Shown in pieces: positions 1 to 7,444 of a stretch of DNA of 38,865 nt (positions are counted from its first letter, which is position 1; each line of letters opens with the position of its first letter). This stretch comes from Paenibacillus naphthalenovorans (lineage in GTDB: Bacteria > Bacillota > Bacilli > Paenibacillales > NBRC-103111), in NCBI RefSeq assembly GCF_900099895.1, contig NZ_FNDY01000038.1, forward strand, positions 1 through 38,865. The letters run 5' to 3'. Position numbers and translations under genes: made by a program. The notes beneath the pieces were generated by a model. The model ran no database searches. It was not told the origin of the DNA and saw nothing but the letters and a program-made list of their open reading frames with translations.

Positions 1-1
1 G

Positions 2-95
2 TGTGTTGTGCGCAAACATCACTTTACCAAGGGAGAAGCTCTTTTTCTATATCCGCTTTTTCCAATTCCTACACCCACGGAGATTTTACACTAAC
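2..95 (+). repeat. Left copy of 94-bp terminal inverted repeat
   Basis: These 94 bases are the exact reverse complement of 38772-38865. Identity stops sharply after base 95. Only base 1 lies outside the repeat, so the repeat may continue beyond the window. The frame from base 1 is the same frame that runs into the EamA transporter fragment at the other end, but here the transporter sequence does not continue past the repeat. It could be a real inverted repeat, a mobile-element end or an assembly-graph overlap; the sequence alone does not decide. Confidence 0.95.
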
Positions 96-123
96 GGCCA
101 TCGGCCTTTCCCCGCCGGTATGT

Positions 124-146
124 GAAAAGACACCCGATAGGGTGCC
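124..146 (-). terminator. Intrinsic terminator after the YceI gene
   Basis: Read on the minus strand, GCACCC and GGGTGT form a six-pair stem (one G-U pair) around a TATC loop, followed by CTTTTC. It lies about 40 bases past the stop codon at 188, where the transcript of the YceI gene should end. Confidence 0.7.
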
Positions 147-187
147 CTTGATTCACAGGGATCCGGCATGCTGTTTATATATCCATG

Positions 188-721
188 TCAGGCTTGTTTC
201 GACGCTTCAATCTCAATCGAAACTTTAACCTCGTCTCCGACGAGCACGCCTCCTGTTTCCAATGCCGCGTTCCAGGTTAAGCCGTAGTCGCTGCGCTTCA
301 GGCTGCCTTGACCGCTGAATCCGGCTTTCTCATTTCCCCAAGGATCTTTGCCCTGACCCTCAAATGTAACGGAGAATGTTTCAGGGCGAGTGACGCCATG
401 AAGGTTCAGATTGCCGGTCACATTGTATTCCCCGTCACCTGTTTTCGTGATTTGGGTAGATTGGAAGGTCAGTTTCGGATACTTCTCGATATCAAAAAAA
501 TCAGCTGTACGCAAATGCGCATCACGATCATCATTCCGGGTGTCAATACTGCTTAAATCGATACTAAATTGAACGTCAGCGGTTGTCAGATCTGTGGGGT
601 CGGCTTCAATATTCGCTTCAAAGGTATGGAAGGTCCCCTTTACCTTCGCAATCATCATGTGTCTGATCGTAAAATCGATACTGCTGTGCGTAGGGTCGAC
701 AATCCATTTTGTTTTAGCCAT
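188..721 (-). CDS. YceI family polyisoprenoid-binding-like protein
   Basis: This 177-residue protein has the YceI lipocalin-like fold: the N-terminal W-x-VDPxHSSIDFTIRHM block (residues 6-22), a central DVQFSIDLSSIDT segment, the conserved DFFDIEKYP motif near residue 75, and a LHGVTRP motif near 108. Family members bind long isoprenoid or amphiphilic lipids in a beta-barrel, and some respond to base or redox stress. There is no signal peptide, so it is probably cytoplasmic, as in other Firmicutes. The ATG at 721 follows GGGAGG by eight bases. It is a single-gene transcript with its own sigma-A promoter, a large palindromic operator and a terminator. The family call is firm; the physiological ligand cannot be inferred. 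Confidence 0.92.
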   Translation of the reverse strand: MAKTKWIVDPTHSSIDFTIRHMMIAKVKGTFHTFEANIEADPTDLTTADVQFSIDLSSIDTRNDDRDAHLRTADFFDIEKYPKLTFQSTQITKTGDGEYNVTGNLNLHGVTRPETFSVTFEGQGKDPWGNEKAGFSGQGSLKRSDYGLTWNAALETGGVLVGDEVKVSIEIEASKQA

Positions 722-745
722 TGTAACAACCTCCCTATTTTTACT

Positions 746-774
746 TACTAATAGTTAATATCTAACTATTAGTA
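746..774. promoter_or_regulatory. Palindromic operator of the YceI gene
   Basis: Two perfect 12-base arms, TACTAATAGTTA and TAACTATTAGTA, flank the 5-bp spacer ATATC. The palindrome starts about 12 bp downstream of the -10 box and covers the likely transcript start and leader, where a bound repressor would block transcription. The form resembles sites of MarR/DUF24-type regulators (inference). No such regulator gene is in the window. Confidence 0.75.
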
Positions 775-785
775 TGTTAGTATTA

Positions 786-814
786 ATTGTATTCTTTTAT
801 CCTTCTTTTGTCAA
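786..814 (-). promoter_or_regulatory. Sigma-A promoter of the YceI gene
   Basis: On the minus strand a perfect TTGACA (814-809) is separated by 17 bp from TACAAT (791-786). Spacing and hexamers match vegetative Firmicute promoters, and the palindromic operator lies directly downstream. Confidence 0.85.
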
Positions 815-861
815 TCAATATTTTGGAAATTTACCCAAAATTATTTTTTTCTGTCTGCGTA

Positions 862-917
862 AAATAAAAAAACAGCCCGTAGAATCCCATTCCGTGAGGA
901 ATGCTGTCTACAGGCTG
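862..917 (-). terminator. Intrinsic terminator after the histidine kinase gene
   Basis: On the minus strand CAGCCTGTAGA (917-907) pairs with TCTACGGGCTG (883-873), one mismatch, and is followed by a run of seven or more T. It lies 26 bases after the kinase stop codon. Confidence 0.9.
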
Positions 918-942
918 TAAAAGAGTGATCCCACTCATGACT

Positions 943-2256
943 TTATGATTCGGCTAACGGCAGCTCAACCCTTACTTCCGTACCTTGATTGTATGTACTC
1001 TGGATATGGATCGTGCCTTCAAAATGATCCAGAAGCTTCTTTACCATGTAAAGACCAATCCCTTGACCGCTTTTTTCTTGATTGAATTTCCCGTATTTTT
1101 GAAACAAATTTTGAAGCTGGTGTTCATGCATGCCCACACCATGATCCTTAATCTTCATCACTACTTTCTTCCCGTCACTGACGGCCGAGAATATGACTTT
1201 GGAATGCTCATGACTATACTTTATCGCGTTGCTCAATAAATTCGACAATATTAATTTAAATCCGATGGTATTGTTGAAAAGCTTCTCGTTTCCTTTCAGA
1301 TCCAGTGTATAAACAAGCTGAATCTCTTGCGTTCTCGCTTTAATACTCATAAAATCGATGACTTCTTGTATACTCGGCAAAAGCCGGATCATTTCTTTAT
1401 TCCATAATAAGTCGTTTGATAACATCTGTTCCGTATAGATGATATATGAAATTTCATTATCTATAATATCCACGCAGTCGGCAATCGATTTCATCTTTTC
1501 TATGCTGCCCGGACTTAGATGAGACTCCGATTTAAGCACCATCGAAGCATACGCTTTGATAATCGTCAGCGGATTGCGGACTTCGTGGGACACCACATGA
1601 ACAAAATCCAGCTTTTGCTTATATAAATCCATTTCGGATTGCATTTCGGACTGAACCGAAAGGGAAGGAAATATCACCGTTTCATCTGTATTCTTATATA
1701 AATTGGAACGAATCAGTTCATTGTCCGTCATCAGGTACTCGTGGCTTCTCATTAACTTCATAAGAAGTGACGCAGGTACACTTTTCGCATCATAGGCACA
1801 GACGGATAACAATCCCATTCCGTAAACATTGCTGTCAGCTATCACTTCGTACTTCTCAATCAAATCTGCAATACCTTCTTGTTCCTTCCAATCTACATGG
1901 GCCCACGTTCGTATAGAAATATGCTTACTCAAAAAAGGCTGCAGCATTTCACCGAATTGATTCACGATGGTTTGACTGTTAAAATCTCCGTGCGCCCCAT
2001 AAAAAACGCATCGGTCATAAAAATGCACCTTACACCGTTGTTCATTCGATAGAATCTGCTTCAGCTTTTCCTCAATCAGACGATTTTTCTCTTCGGAGTC
2101 AATAAACAGAATATGATGATCGTGTTCCAGACCGGTGACAATATATGAAAGCGCATTATTTAGATAATGCTGCAAATCATCGTAAAAGTATAAAATATGC
2201 CCGCCGTTTGATACTTGTAACTTTTTTGTTAATTGCATGATTGAATTTCCGTTCAT
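943..2256 (-). CDS. Orphan sensor histidine kinase with MEDS domain
   Basis: A 437-residue soluble kinase with no membrane segment. Residues about 15-175 look like a MEDS (DcmR-type sensory) domain, with GGHILYFYDD at the start and a RecA-like alternation of hydrophobic strands. Residues 210-280 are the HisKA dimerisation domain with the phospho-acceptor His224 in SHEVRNP. The HATPase domain follows, with NLLSNAIKYS (N box), DHGVGM (G1) and GQGIGLYMV (G2). The ATG at 2256 follows GAGGTG by about five bases. No response regulator gene is adjacent, so the partner is elsewhere. MEDS domains are thought to sense small hydrocarbon-like or one-carbon ligands in some proteins; the signal here is unknown. 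Single gene, with its own terminator. Confidence 0.9.
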   Translation of the reverse strand: MNGNSIMQLTKKLQVSNGGHILYFYDDLQHYLNNALSYIVTGLEHDHHILFIDSEEKNRLIEEKLKQILSNEQRCKVHFYDRCVFYGAHGDFNSQTIVNQFGEMLQPFLSKHISIRTWAHVDWKEQEGIADLIEKYEVIADSNVYGMGLLSVCAYDAKSVPASLLMKLMRSHEYLMTDNELIRSNLYKNTDETVIFPSLSVQSEMQSEMDLYKQKLDFVHVVSHEVRNPLTIIKAYASMVLKSESHLSPGSIEKMKSIADCVDIIDNEISYIIYTEQMLSNDLLWNKEMIRLLPSIQEVIDFMSIKARTQEIQLVYTLDLKGNEKLFNNTIGFKLILSNLLSNAIKYSHEHSKVIFSAVSDGKKVVMKIKDHGVGMHEHQLQNLFQKYGKFNQEKSGQGIGLYMVKKLLDHFEGTIHIQSTYNQGTEVRVELPLAES

Positions 2257-2333
2257 GTCAGCACCTCATTGTAAAAAAAAAGCTACAAGAATGGGAAAGA
2301 CAGCGCTACCTGGTTGAATATGTATTTACAAAC

Positions 2334-2362
2334 ATTATACAAAAAAATTGTCGATTTTTAAA
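2334..2362 (-). promoter_or_regulatory. Likely promoter of the histidine kinase gene
   Basis: A perfect TATAAT (2339-2334, minus strand) has a weak TTTAAA 17 bp upstream. The predicted transcript start is about 70 bases before the ATG at 2256. The -10 box is convincing; the -35 is poor. Confidence 0.5.
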
Positions 2363-2396
2363 TTCATATTTTCCAAATTTTTGCGCATCCCGACGG

Positions 2397-2429
2397 CAAA
2401 AAAATAAGGCCCCCTCAGCGGAGAGCCTT
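2397..2429 (-). terminator. Intrinsic terminator after metQ
   Basis: On the minus strand AAGGC...GCCTT arms with further G-C pairs around CCGCTGAG form a stem followed by ATTTTTTT. It begins about 10 bases after the metQ stop codon and ends the met transporter operon. Confidence 0.85.
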
Positions 2430-2437
2430 AATTTTTA

Positions 2438-3289
2438 TTACTTCTTTGTCATCCATTCCGGCTTGGAGAAGCCTTTGAATTGTTCGTCGATCGTTTTCTC
2501 AAACTCCGGCGATTGAATCGCAGCTTTCAGATCTTGGGCGAATTGAGTTTCGACATCTTTCGTATTCACAACCAGTACGTTGCGGTAGTTTTCCGCCATG
2601 TTCTCCAATTTCAAAGCAGCGGTCAGATCCATCTTGGCGGCAAGTGCAAAGTTGCCCGGTACCGCAGCCAAATCGGCGCTATCTACAGTACGCGGCAATT
2701 GAGCGGCTTCAAGCGGTTTAATAACAAGCTTCTTCGGGTTTTGGTCGATATCCTTTTCGGATATTTTCGATGGATCGGCATCCTTTTTGATGGTAACCAA
2801 TCCGATATCCTGAAGCATAAGCAGCGTGCGGGCCAGGTTGGCCGGATCGTTGGCGACCGTTAACGTGCTGCCTTCTTTGATATCATCAAGCGATTTAAAC
2901 TTGTTGGAATACAGTCCCATTGGAGCCGTCGGTACACTGATCACTTCTTTGAGATCCAAACCATTGTCCGATGCGAATTTTTTCAAATAAATAATGTGCT
3001 GGAACAGGTTGGCATCAATCGAGCCGTTGGCAAGCGCCTTGTTCGGCTGAACGTAATCGTTAAACTCCACAACTTCAATCGTGTAGCCTTTGCTTTCCAT
3101 AATCGGCTTAATCGCTTTACCGACCATATCGCTGTAAGGGCCGGCCGTTGCTCCGATCTTTAATGCTTTTTTCTGCTCTTGCTTAGGCGCATCGGCGCCA
3201 TTGTCGCTCCCGGCATCTTTGGTTCCGCAGCCTGCAAGCAAAGATAAAACCAATGCCAGAATCATCATGAGTACAGCATGCTTTCTCAT
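2438..3289 (-). CDS. metQ: Methionine ABC transporter substrate-binding lipoprotein
   Basis: A 283-residue NlpA/MetQ family lipoprotein. It has a short signal peptide and the lipobox LLAGC with Cys21, then a charged linker and the two-lobed binding domain starting at KIGATAGPYSDM. FNDYVQPNKAL and DANLFQHI, typical of MetQ proteins, are present. It captures methionine (possibly D-methionine or methionine peptides) at the outer face of the membrane and delivers it to MetI. The ATG at 3289 follows GGGGGAAGGG. It is the last gene of the metN-metI-metQ operon, 33 bp after metI, and ends at a strong terminator. Confidence 0.93.
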   Translation of the reverse strand: MRKHAVLMMILALVLSLLAGCGTKDAGSDNGADAPKQEQKKALKIGATAGPYSDMVGKAIKPIMESKGYTIEVVEFNDYVQPNKALANGSIDANLFQHIIYLKKFASDNGLDLKEVISVPTAPMGLYSNKFKSLDDIKEGSTLTVANDPANLARTLLMLQDIGLVTIKKDADPSKISEKDIDQNPKKLVIKPLEAAQLPRTVDSADLAAVPGNFALAAKMDLTAALKLENMAENYRNVLVVNTKDVETQFAQDLKAAIQSPEFEKTIDEQFKGFSKPEWMTKK

Positions 3290-3322
3290 GGTTTCCCTTC
3301 CCCCTTTGAAATCATATTTATC

Positions 3323-3988
3323 TCAACGCTTATCTACTTTACGTGCGGCCCAATCCCCGATATGTTGAATGATTTGAACTAACACGATCAGCAAAATAAC
3401 CGTTGTAAACAACACTTGATTATCGTACCGGTAATACCCGAAACGAATGGCCAGGTCGCCAATCCCTCCACCGCCGACCGTACCGGCCATAGCGGAGAAG
3501 CCGATCAGGCTGATTGCCGTGATCGTCAATCCCGAAATAATTCCCGATTTGGCTTCGGGCAGCAGCACTTCACGGATAATAAGCCACGGCTTCGCGCCCA
3601 TCGCCACCGCAGCCTCGATAACGCCTTTGTTTACTTCCCGCAGCGATGCCTCTACCAGCCGTGCATAGAAAGGAATGGCCGCCACCGATAACGGAACCGC
3701 CGCCGCTGTCGGGCCGATGGTCGTCCCGAGAATCCAATGCGTGAACGGCAGGAGCAGTACGAGCAGGATCAAAAACGGAATGGAACGAATCATATTCGCC
3801 ACAAATCCTACCACCACATTGAGCGTACGATTCTCGGAGAACAATCCCCGGTCACTGACAAAAAGCAGTATTCCTATCGGTATACCCAACACGATGGCTA
3901 CGCCGAGCGAGATGCCGACCATGTACAAGGTCTCATAAAAGGCCTTGAGCATATCGGGCAACAATTGAAGGAATTCGCTACTCGACAC
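3323..3988 (-). CDS. metI: Methionine ABC transporter permease
   Basis: A 221-residue inner-membrane permease with about five hydrophobic segments and the BPD-type EAA loop (EAAVAMGAKPWLIIREVLLPEA, described here by position, residues about 126-147) that docks on the ATPase. MetI-type features include IRSIPFLILL near residue 68 and IPFYARLVEASLREV. The start is a GTG at 3988, preceded by GGAGG within the end of metN, which it overlaps by 11 bp. It pairs with MetN and MetQ to import methionine. Confidence 0.93.
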   Translation of the reverse strand: MSSSEFLQLLPDMLKAFYETLYMVGISLGVAIVLGIPIGILLFVSDRGLFSENRTLNVVVGFVANMIRSIPFLILLVLLLPFTHWILGTTIGPTAAAVPLSVAAIPFYARLVEASLREVNKGVIEAAVAMGAKPWLIIREVLLPEAKSGIISGLTITAISLIGFSAMAGTVGGGGIGDLAIRFGYYRYDNQVLFTTVILLIVLVQIIQHIGDWAARKVDKR

Positions 3989-4997
3989 GGTCTACCACCT
4001 CCACTCCGCAGGATCGATCCACCAGATATTGCAGCGCGTTGTCGATCTCCAGGGGTTCTCCTGTCACTTCCATAATAAACGTGCCCAGAGGCTTGTCCCC
4101 GATATATTCAATCTTGCCATGCAGGATGTTCGCCTTGATTCCGCTCGCTTTCAGCATGTCATAAATAATCGCTTGTTCAGCCGCTTCATCGCGAAATAAT
4201 ACTTTGACCACTTTCCCGGCCGGATCGAGCTTGTCCCATAATTTCCGGGGCAGTTTGAACTCCAGCGTGTTGGCAATAAATTCCCGGGTCAACGGTTGAA
4301 CCGGATTGGCAAAAATCTCATAAACCGAGCCTTCTTCAATAATTTTTCCGTCCTGCATGATGGCGACGTGATGACATAAATCCTTCACCACTTCCATTTC
4401 ATGCGTGATGAGTACGATAGTCAGGCCTAAGGTTTTATTGATATCGCGAAGCAGCGACAAAATGGATTGGGTTGTGGTCGGATCGAGAGCGGAGGTCGGC
4501 TCGTCGCACAGCAGCACCTGAGGATCATTGGCTAATGCCCGCGCTATACCTACCCTTTGCTTCTGGCCGCCGCTGAGCTGGGCCGGGTAATGCTCCGCTT
4601 TGTCAGCCAGTCCTACCAGCTGCAAGAGCTCGGTGACCCGCTTGTCGATCAAAGATGGCGGTTTCCCCGCAGCTTTAAGCGCGAAAGCCACGTTCTCGAA
4701 CACCGTTTTGCTGGTGATCAAATGAAAGTGCTGGAAGATCATCCCGATTTTTTGGCGGGCGACTCTTAGCTCTTCCTTCGAAAGCGACGTCAGATCCACG
4801 CCATCGACCACCACTTTGCCCGAGGTAGGCTTCTCCAGCAGGTTGATACACCGGAGCACCGAGCTTTTACCGGCTCCGCTGTAACCGACAATGCCGAAAA
4901 TATCCCCTTTGCGGATGGTTAAATTGACATGATCGACACCGAGGACCATTCCTTTTTTCGTCTTATACTCTTTATGCAAATCAATAAGTTGAATCAT
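3978..4997 (-). CDS. metN: Methionine ABC transporter ATP-binding protein
   Basis: The ATPase of the methionine importer, 339 residues from the ATG at 4997. The open frame extends to 5021, but the G-run ribosome binding site (GGGGGGG) sits just upstream of 4997, which fits the usual MIQLIDLHKEY start. It has Walker A GYSGAGKSS, the signature LSGGQKQRVGIARAL, Walker B VLLCDEPTSALD and the H-loop THEM. The C-terminal part (about residues 260-335) is the NIL regulatory domain, which binds methionine and inhibits transport when the cell is replete. First gene of the operon, with a promoter about 125 bp upstream and a terminator hairpin in the leader. Confidence 0.95.
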   Translation of the reverse strand: MIQLIDLHKEYKTKKGMVLGVDHVNLTIRKGDIFGIVGYSGAGKSSVLRCINLLEKPTSGKVVVDGVDLTSLSKEELRVARQKIGMIFQHFHLITSKTVFENVAFALKAAGKPPSLIDKRVTELLQLVGLADKAEHYPAQLSGGQKQRVGIARALANDPQVLLCDEPTSALDPTTTQSILSLLRDINKTLGLTIVLITHEMEVVKDLCHHVAIMQDGKIIEEGSVYEIFANPVQPLTREFIANTLEFKLPRKLWDKLDPAGKVVKVLFRDEAAEQAIIYDMLKASGIKANILHGKIEYIGDKPLGTFIMEVTGEPLEIDNALQYLVDRSCGVEVVDRVE

Positions 4998-5012
4998 ATC
5001 GTCCCCCCCAAG

Positions 5013-5045
5013 CAAAAACACCTTTTTCGATCGAAAAAGGCGTCA
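5013..5045 (-). terminator. Leader terminator (attenuator) upstream of metN
   Basis: A perfect 20-bp palindrome (5021-5040, CCTTTTTCGA / TCGAAAAAGG) extends by a few more pairs on each side and is followed on the minus strand by TGTTTTTG. It lies between the metN promoter and the metN ribosome binding site, about 15 bases before the start codon, so it can only act on the metN transcript. I see no S-box (SAM-I) or T-box consensus in the 120-base leader. Confidence 0.75.
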
Positions 5046-5122
5046 CCCATACGACGTACATCGCTTCCGCTTATGTTCATGTCGATCATACCCGTAATTG
5101 TATAATGGTTCAGATTGAATAA

Positions 5123-5151
5123 ATCATACTATTTGCATGAGACCCTGTCAA
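5123..5151 (-). promoter_or_regulatory. Sigma-A promoter of metNIQ
   Basis: On the minus strand TTGACA (5151-5146), a 17-bp spacer and TATGAT (5128-5123). It gives a leader of about 120 bases before the metN ATG. Confidence 0.85.
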
Positions 5152-5301
5152 TAAAATATGGATTGGATATTTTGTCTAGAAGCGGCACTTTCATTTCCAT
5201 ATATACCTCACGCCGTCCCTTTTGCCCAAACCATTCCCTTAAAAAAGACATATTATAGTGGAGATCATTTACTACAGTATCAAGCAAATGGAGATGAAGA
5301 G

Positions 5302-6126
5302 ATGGGACTTCCAACTCAGAACCCGCCCAAAAGCAAAACCAAAATCGATGTGCTCATCCCGGCGATTGAGAAGGATTCGGGTACACTCCCTTATGTGATT
5401 GATGCCATCAGAAAGCATGTAAAGCATCCTATAGGCAGCATTATGATCGTTTCTCCAAACAGCCAAAAAATCAAAAACATATGCCGCCATAAAGGGTGCC
5501 GATTTATCAATGAGACTGCCGTCCTGCCGATTACCAAAAAGCATATTCATTACCGTTCCAGGAAATGGGATAAGTCGGGTTGGCTTTACCAGCAGCTATT
5601 AAAGCTCGGCGGCGATTCCTTAGGTTCCCAAAAATTTTACTTGGTCATCGATGCCGATACGGTACTGATTCGTCCCCACAGGTTTAGAACCGGTGGCAAA
5701 ACCGTGTTTTACTGCCGAAATTGGAGCCAGAATGAATATTTCAAAACCTACAAAAAGCTATTGGGAACCAAGGCCTCTTCGCCCGTCTCATTTGTCACCC
5801 ACTATATGCTGTTTGATAAATCAAAGCTTGCCAAGCTGAAGAAGGCTATTGAAGCCAGACATCATACAAGCTGGTACCGGGCGATTATACGCCAAAGCGA
5901 CAAGTCCAAACCGTTTGCTTTTTCCGAATTTGAAACGTATGGGAACTTCCTCTACTCCAGATCCCCCGGCCAGCTCATACTTAAGAAGGCTTTGAACAAA
6001 AGTTTAAATATGAATGCTTCACAGTTATCCCCGTCCAAGATCAAGAAGCTGGCTAAGAAATTCAGGTCCATCTCCTTCCACAAGCGGAAGTGGTATTCAA
6101 GAAAACCTAAGGGACTGGTACAATGA
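5302..6126 (+). CDS. DUF6492-like putative glycosyltransferase
   Basis: About 274 residues from the ATG at 5302, which follows GGAGATG. The frame is open from 5158, but that part overlaps the metN promoter and looks non-coding. The sequence begins KTKIDVLIPAIEKD and resembles GT-A type transferases. VIDADTV (near residue 120) supplies a DxD-like metal and nucleotide-sugar motif. The C-terminal third is very basic, with many Lys and Arg. I assign it to the DUF6492 family from memory, not from a search. It is translationally coupled (ATGA overlap) to the next glycosyltransferase, so both probably build one glycan. Its acceptor is unknown. Confidence 0.7.
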   Translation: MGLPTQNPPKSKTKIDVLIPAIEKDSGTLPYVIDAIRKHVKHPIGSIMIVSPNSQKIKNICRHKGCRFINETAVLPITKKHIHYRSRKWDKSGWLYQQLLKLGGDSLGSQKFYLVIDADTVLIRPHRFRTGGKTVFYCRNWSQNEYFKTYKKLLGTKASSPVSFVTHYMLFDKSKLAKLKKAIEARHHTSWYRAIIRQSDKSKPFAFSEFETYGNFLYSRSPGQLILKKALNKSLNMNASQLSPSKIKKLAKKFRSISFHKRKWYSRKPKGLVQ

Positions 6127-7313
6127 CTGCTTATCAAGTGGTATGGAGAGGGCCTGTAAGTAGAGCCAGCGGTCTTGGAATAGCAAGCAGAGAGTATGTT
6201 CTTGCTTTGCAGCGGCGAGGCGTGGATGTGAAAGTGGATGTGAAAACGCATCAGTTGACCAGAACACCAAACAGAACAAATACCCTGCTTGCGAAATTCG
6301 CACAAAAGCCATACGCCAAAAACAAACCCAAGGTTTTAGTATATCATTATCCGCCAAATACCATTAACCTGAAAAAGGAAAGAAAACGTTACGATTACAT
6401 CATTTTGAATACCGTATGGGAAACAACCAAAATACCGCGCTGCTGGCTGCCTAATATCAATCAGTTTGATGCCGTTTTCGTCCCTTCGCTTCATAATAAG
6501 GTCGCCATGAGAAATAGCGGCGTGAAGGTACCCCTATTTATTGTCCCGCATGGAGTGCATATCCATATTTTTAAGCCGAAGAATAAGAAGCTGCTGTTAA
6601 AACAGCTGTCAGGAAGGTTCATATTTGTTTCCATATTTGGTTTCCAACACCGTAAAAATCCCGAGGCTTTATTAAGAGCCTACTGGGAAGAGTTTTCTTC
6701 CGCCGATCGAGTCGCTTTAGTAATCAAAACGAATGGATACAGCCGGGTTGAAAAGGAAGAATGGATTAAAAATAAAATTCGCAATTACAAAAAAATGCTT
6801 CGAATCCGCAAAAAAACTGCTCCGGTTTCCATTATCACACATCGTCTGAGGCAGCATCAGATGAAAGGGATATATACTCTGGGGAATGTCTTTGTATTGC
6901 CTTCCCGAGGGGAAGGCGTAGGCTTACCTTTTCTTGAATCGCTGTCCAGCGGTGTTCCCGTTATCGCTACCGGATGGGGCGGACACATGGACTTCTTGCA
7001 TTCCGGAAATTCATTTTTCATCCGTTATCAGCTTAGACCTCCGGCGATCAGCATGAATAGCCGGCACTCCATATCACCTACTTTCCGCCATTTGTTCGCA
7101 CAAAAAGGACAACGCTGGGCGGAAGCGGATATTCAGAGCCTAAAAAGACAAATGAGATTGGCGTATCGAAACCCGGGTCTTTGTAGACAGAAGGGAAGGC
7201 AAGGCAGAAGGGATATGCTTAATCAATCTTGGCTCCGTGCCGGATTCACATTAAAACAAGCTATCGAAAAGGTGATCCGAATAAGAAGAAAACGTCTATT
7301 CGTCCATGGATGA
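6123..7313 (+). CDS. GT4-type glycosyltransferase
   Basis: A 396-residue GT-B fold glycosyltransferase. The N-terminal domain holds GPVSRASGLGIASREYVLAL, a glycine-rich acceptor loop. The C-terminal domain has the family GT4 signature RGEGVGLPFLESLSSG followed by VPVIATGWGGH, where the first Glu (E-x7-E) contacts the donor sugar nucleotide. FVPSLHNKVAMRNSG and FGFQHRKNPE are also typical. Its ATG overlaps the stop codon of the upstream gene by four bases. With the guanylyltransferase downstream, GDP-mannose is a plausible donor (inference). No membrane segment, so it acts in the cytosol. The end of the protein is strongly basic. Confidence 0.88.
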   Translation: MTAYQVVWRGPVSRASGLGIASREYVLALQRRGVDVKVDVKTHQLTRTPNRTNTLLAKFAQKPYAKNKPKVLVYHYPPNTINLKKERKRYDYIILNTVWETTKIPRCWLPNINQFDAVFVPSLHNKVAMRNSGVKVPLFIVPHGVHIHIFKPKNKKLLLKQLSGRFIFVSIFGFQHRKNPEALLRAYWEEFSSADRVALVIKTNGYSRVEKEEWIKNKIRNYKKMLRIRKKTAPVSIITHRLRQHQMKGIYTLGNVFVLPSRGEGVGLPFLESLSSGVPVIATGWGGHMDFLHSGNSFFIRYQLRPPAISMNSRHSISPTFRHLFAQKGQRWAEADIQSLKRQMRLAYRNPGLCRQKGRQGRRDMLNQSWLRAGFTLKQAIEKVIRIRRKRLFVHG

Positions 7314-7444
7314 GCGACCGCCATTATAAGGCAGGTTTACTTGTACTAAAAAAAGATTTCGGCACCGCTGAAAACAATGTATACTTTTTTTATTGTTCAA
7401 AAAACAACGAAGATCCTAAAGGCTTCCTGTAAGGAGGAATAGTC

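Noticed and set aside
1..228. 75-codon plus-strand frame at the left end as a gene
   Set aside because: Its first part is the terminal repeat and the rest crosses a terminator and the end of the YceI gene; at most it is a truncated transporter remnant.
4998..5122. SAM-I (S-box) or T-box leader upstream of metN
   Set aside because: The conserved S-box core and the T-box sequence are both absent; only a promoter and terminator are evident.
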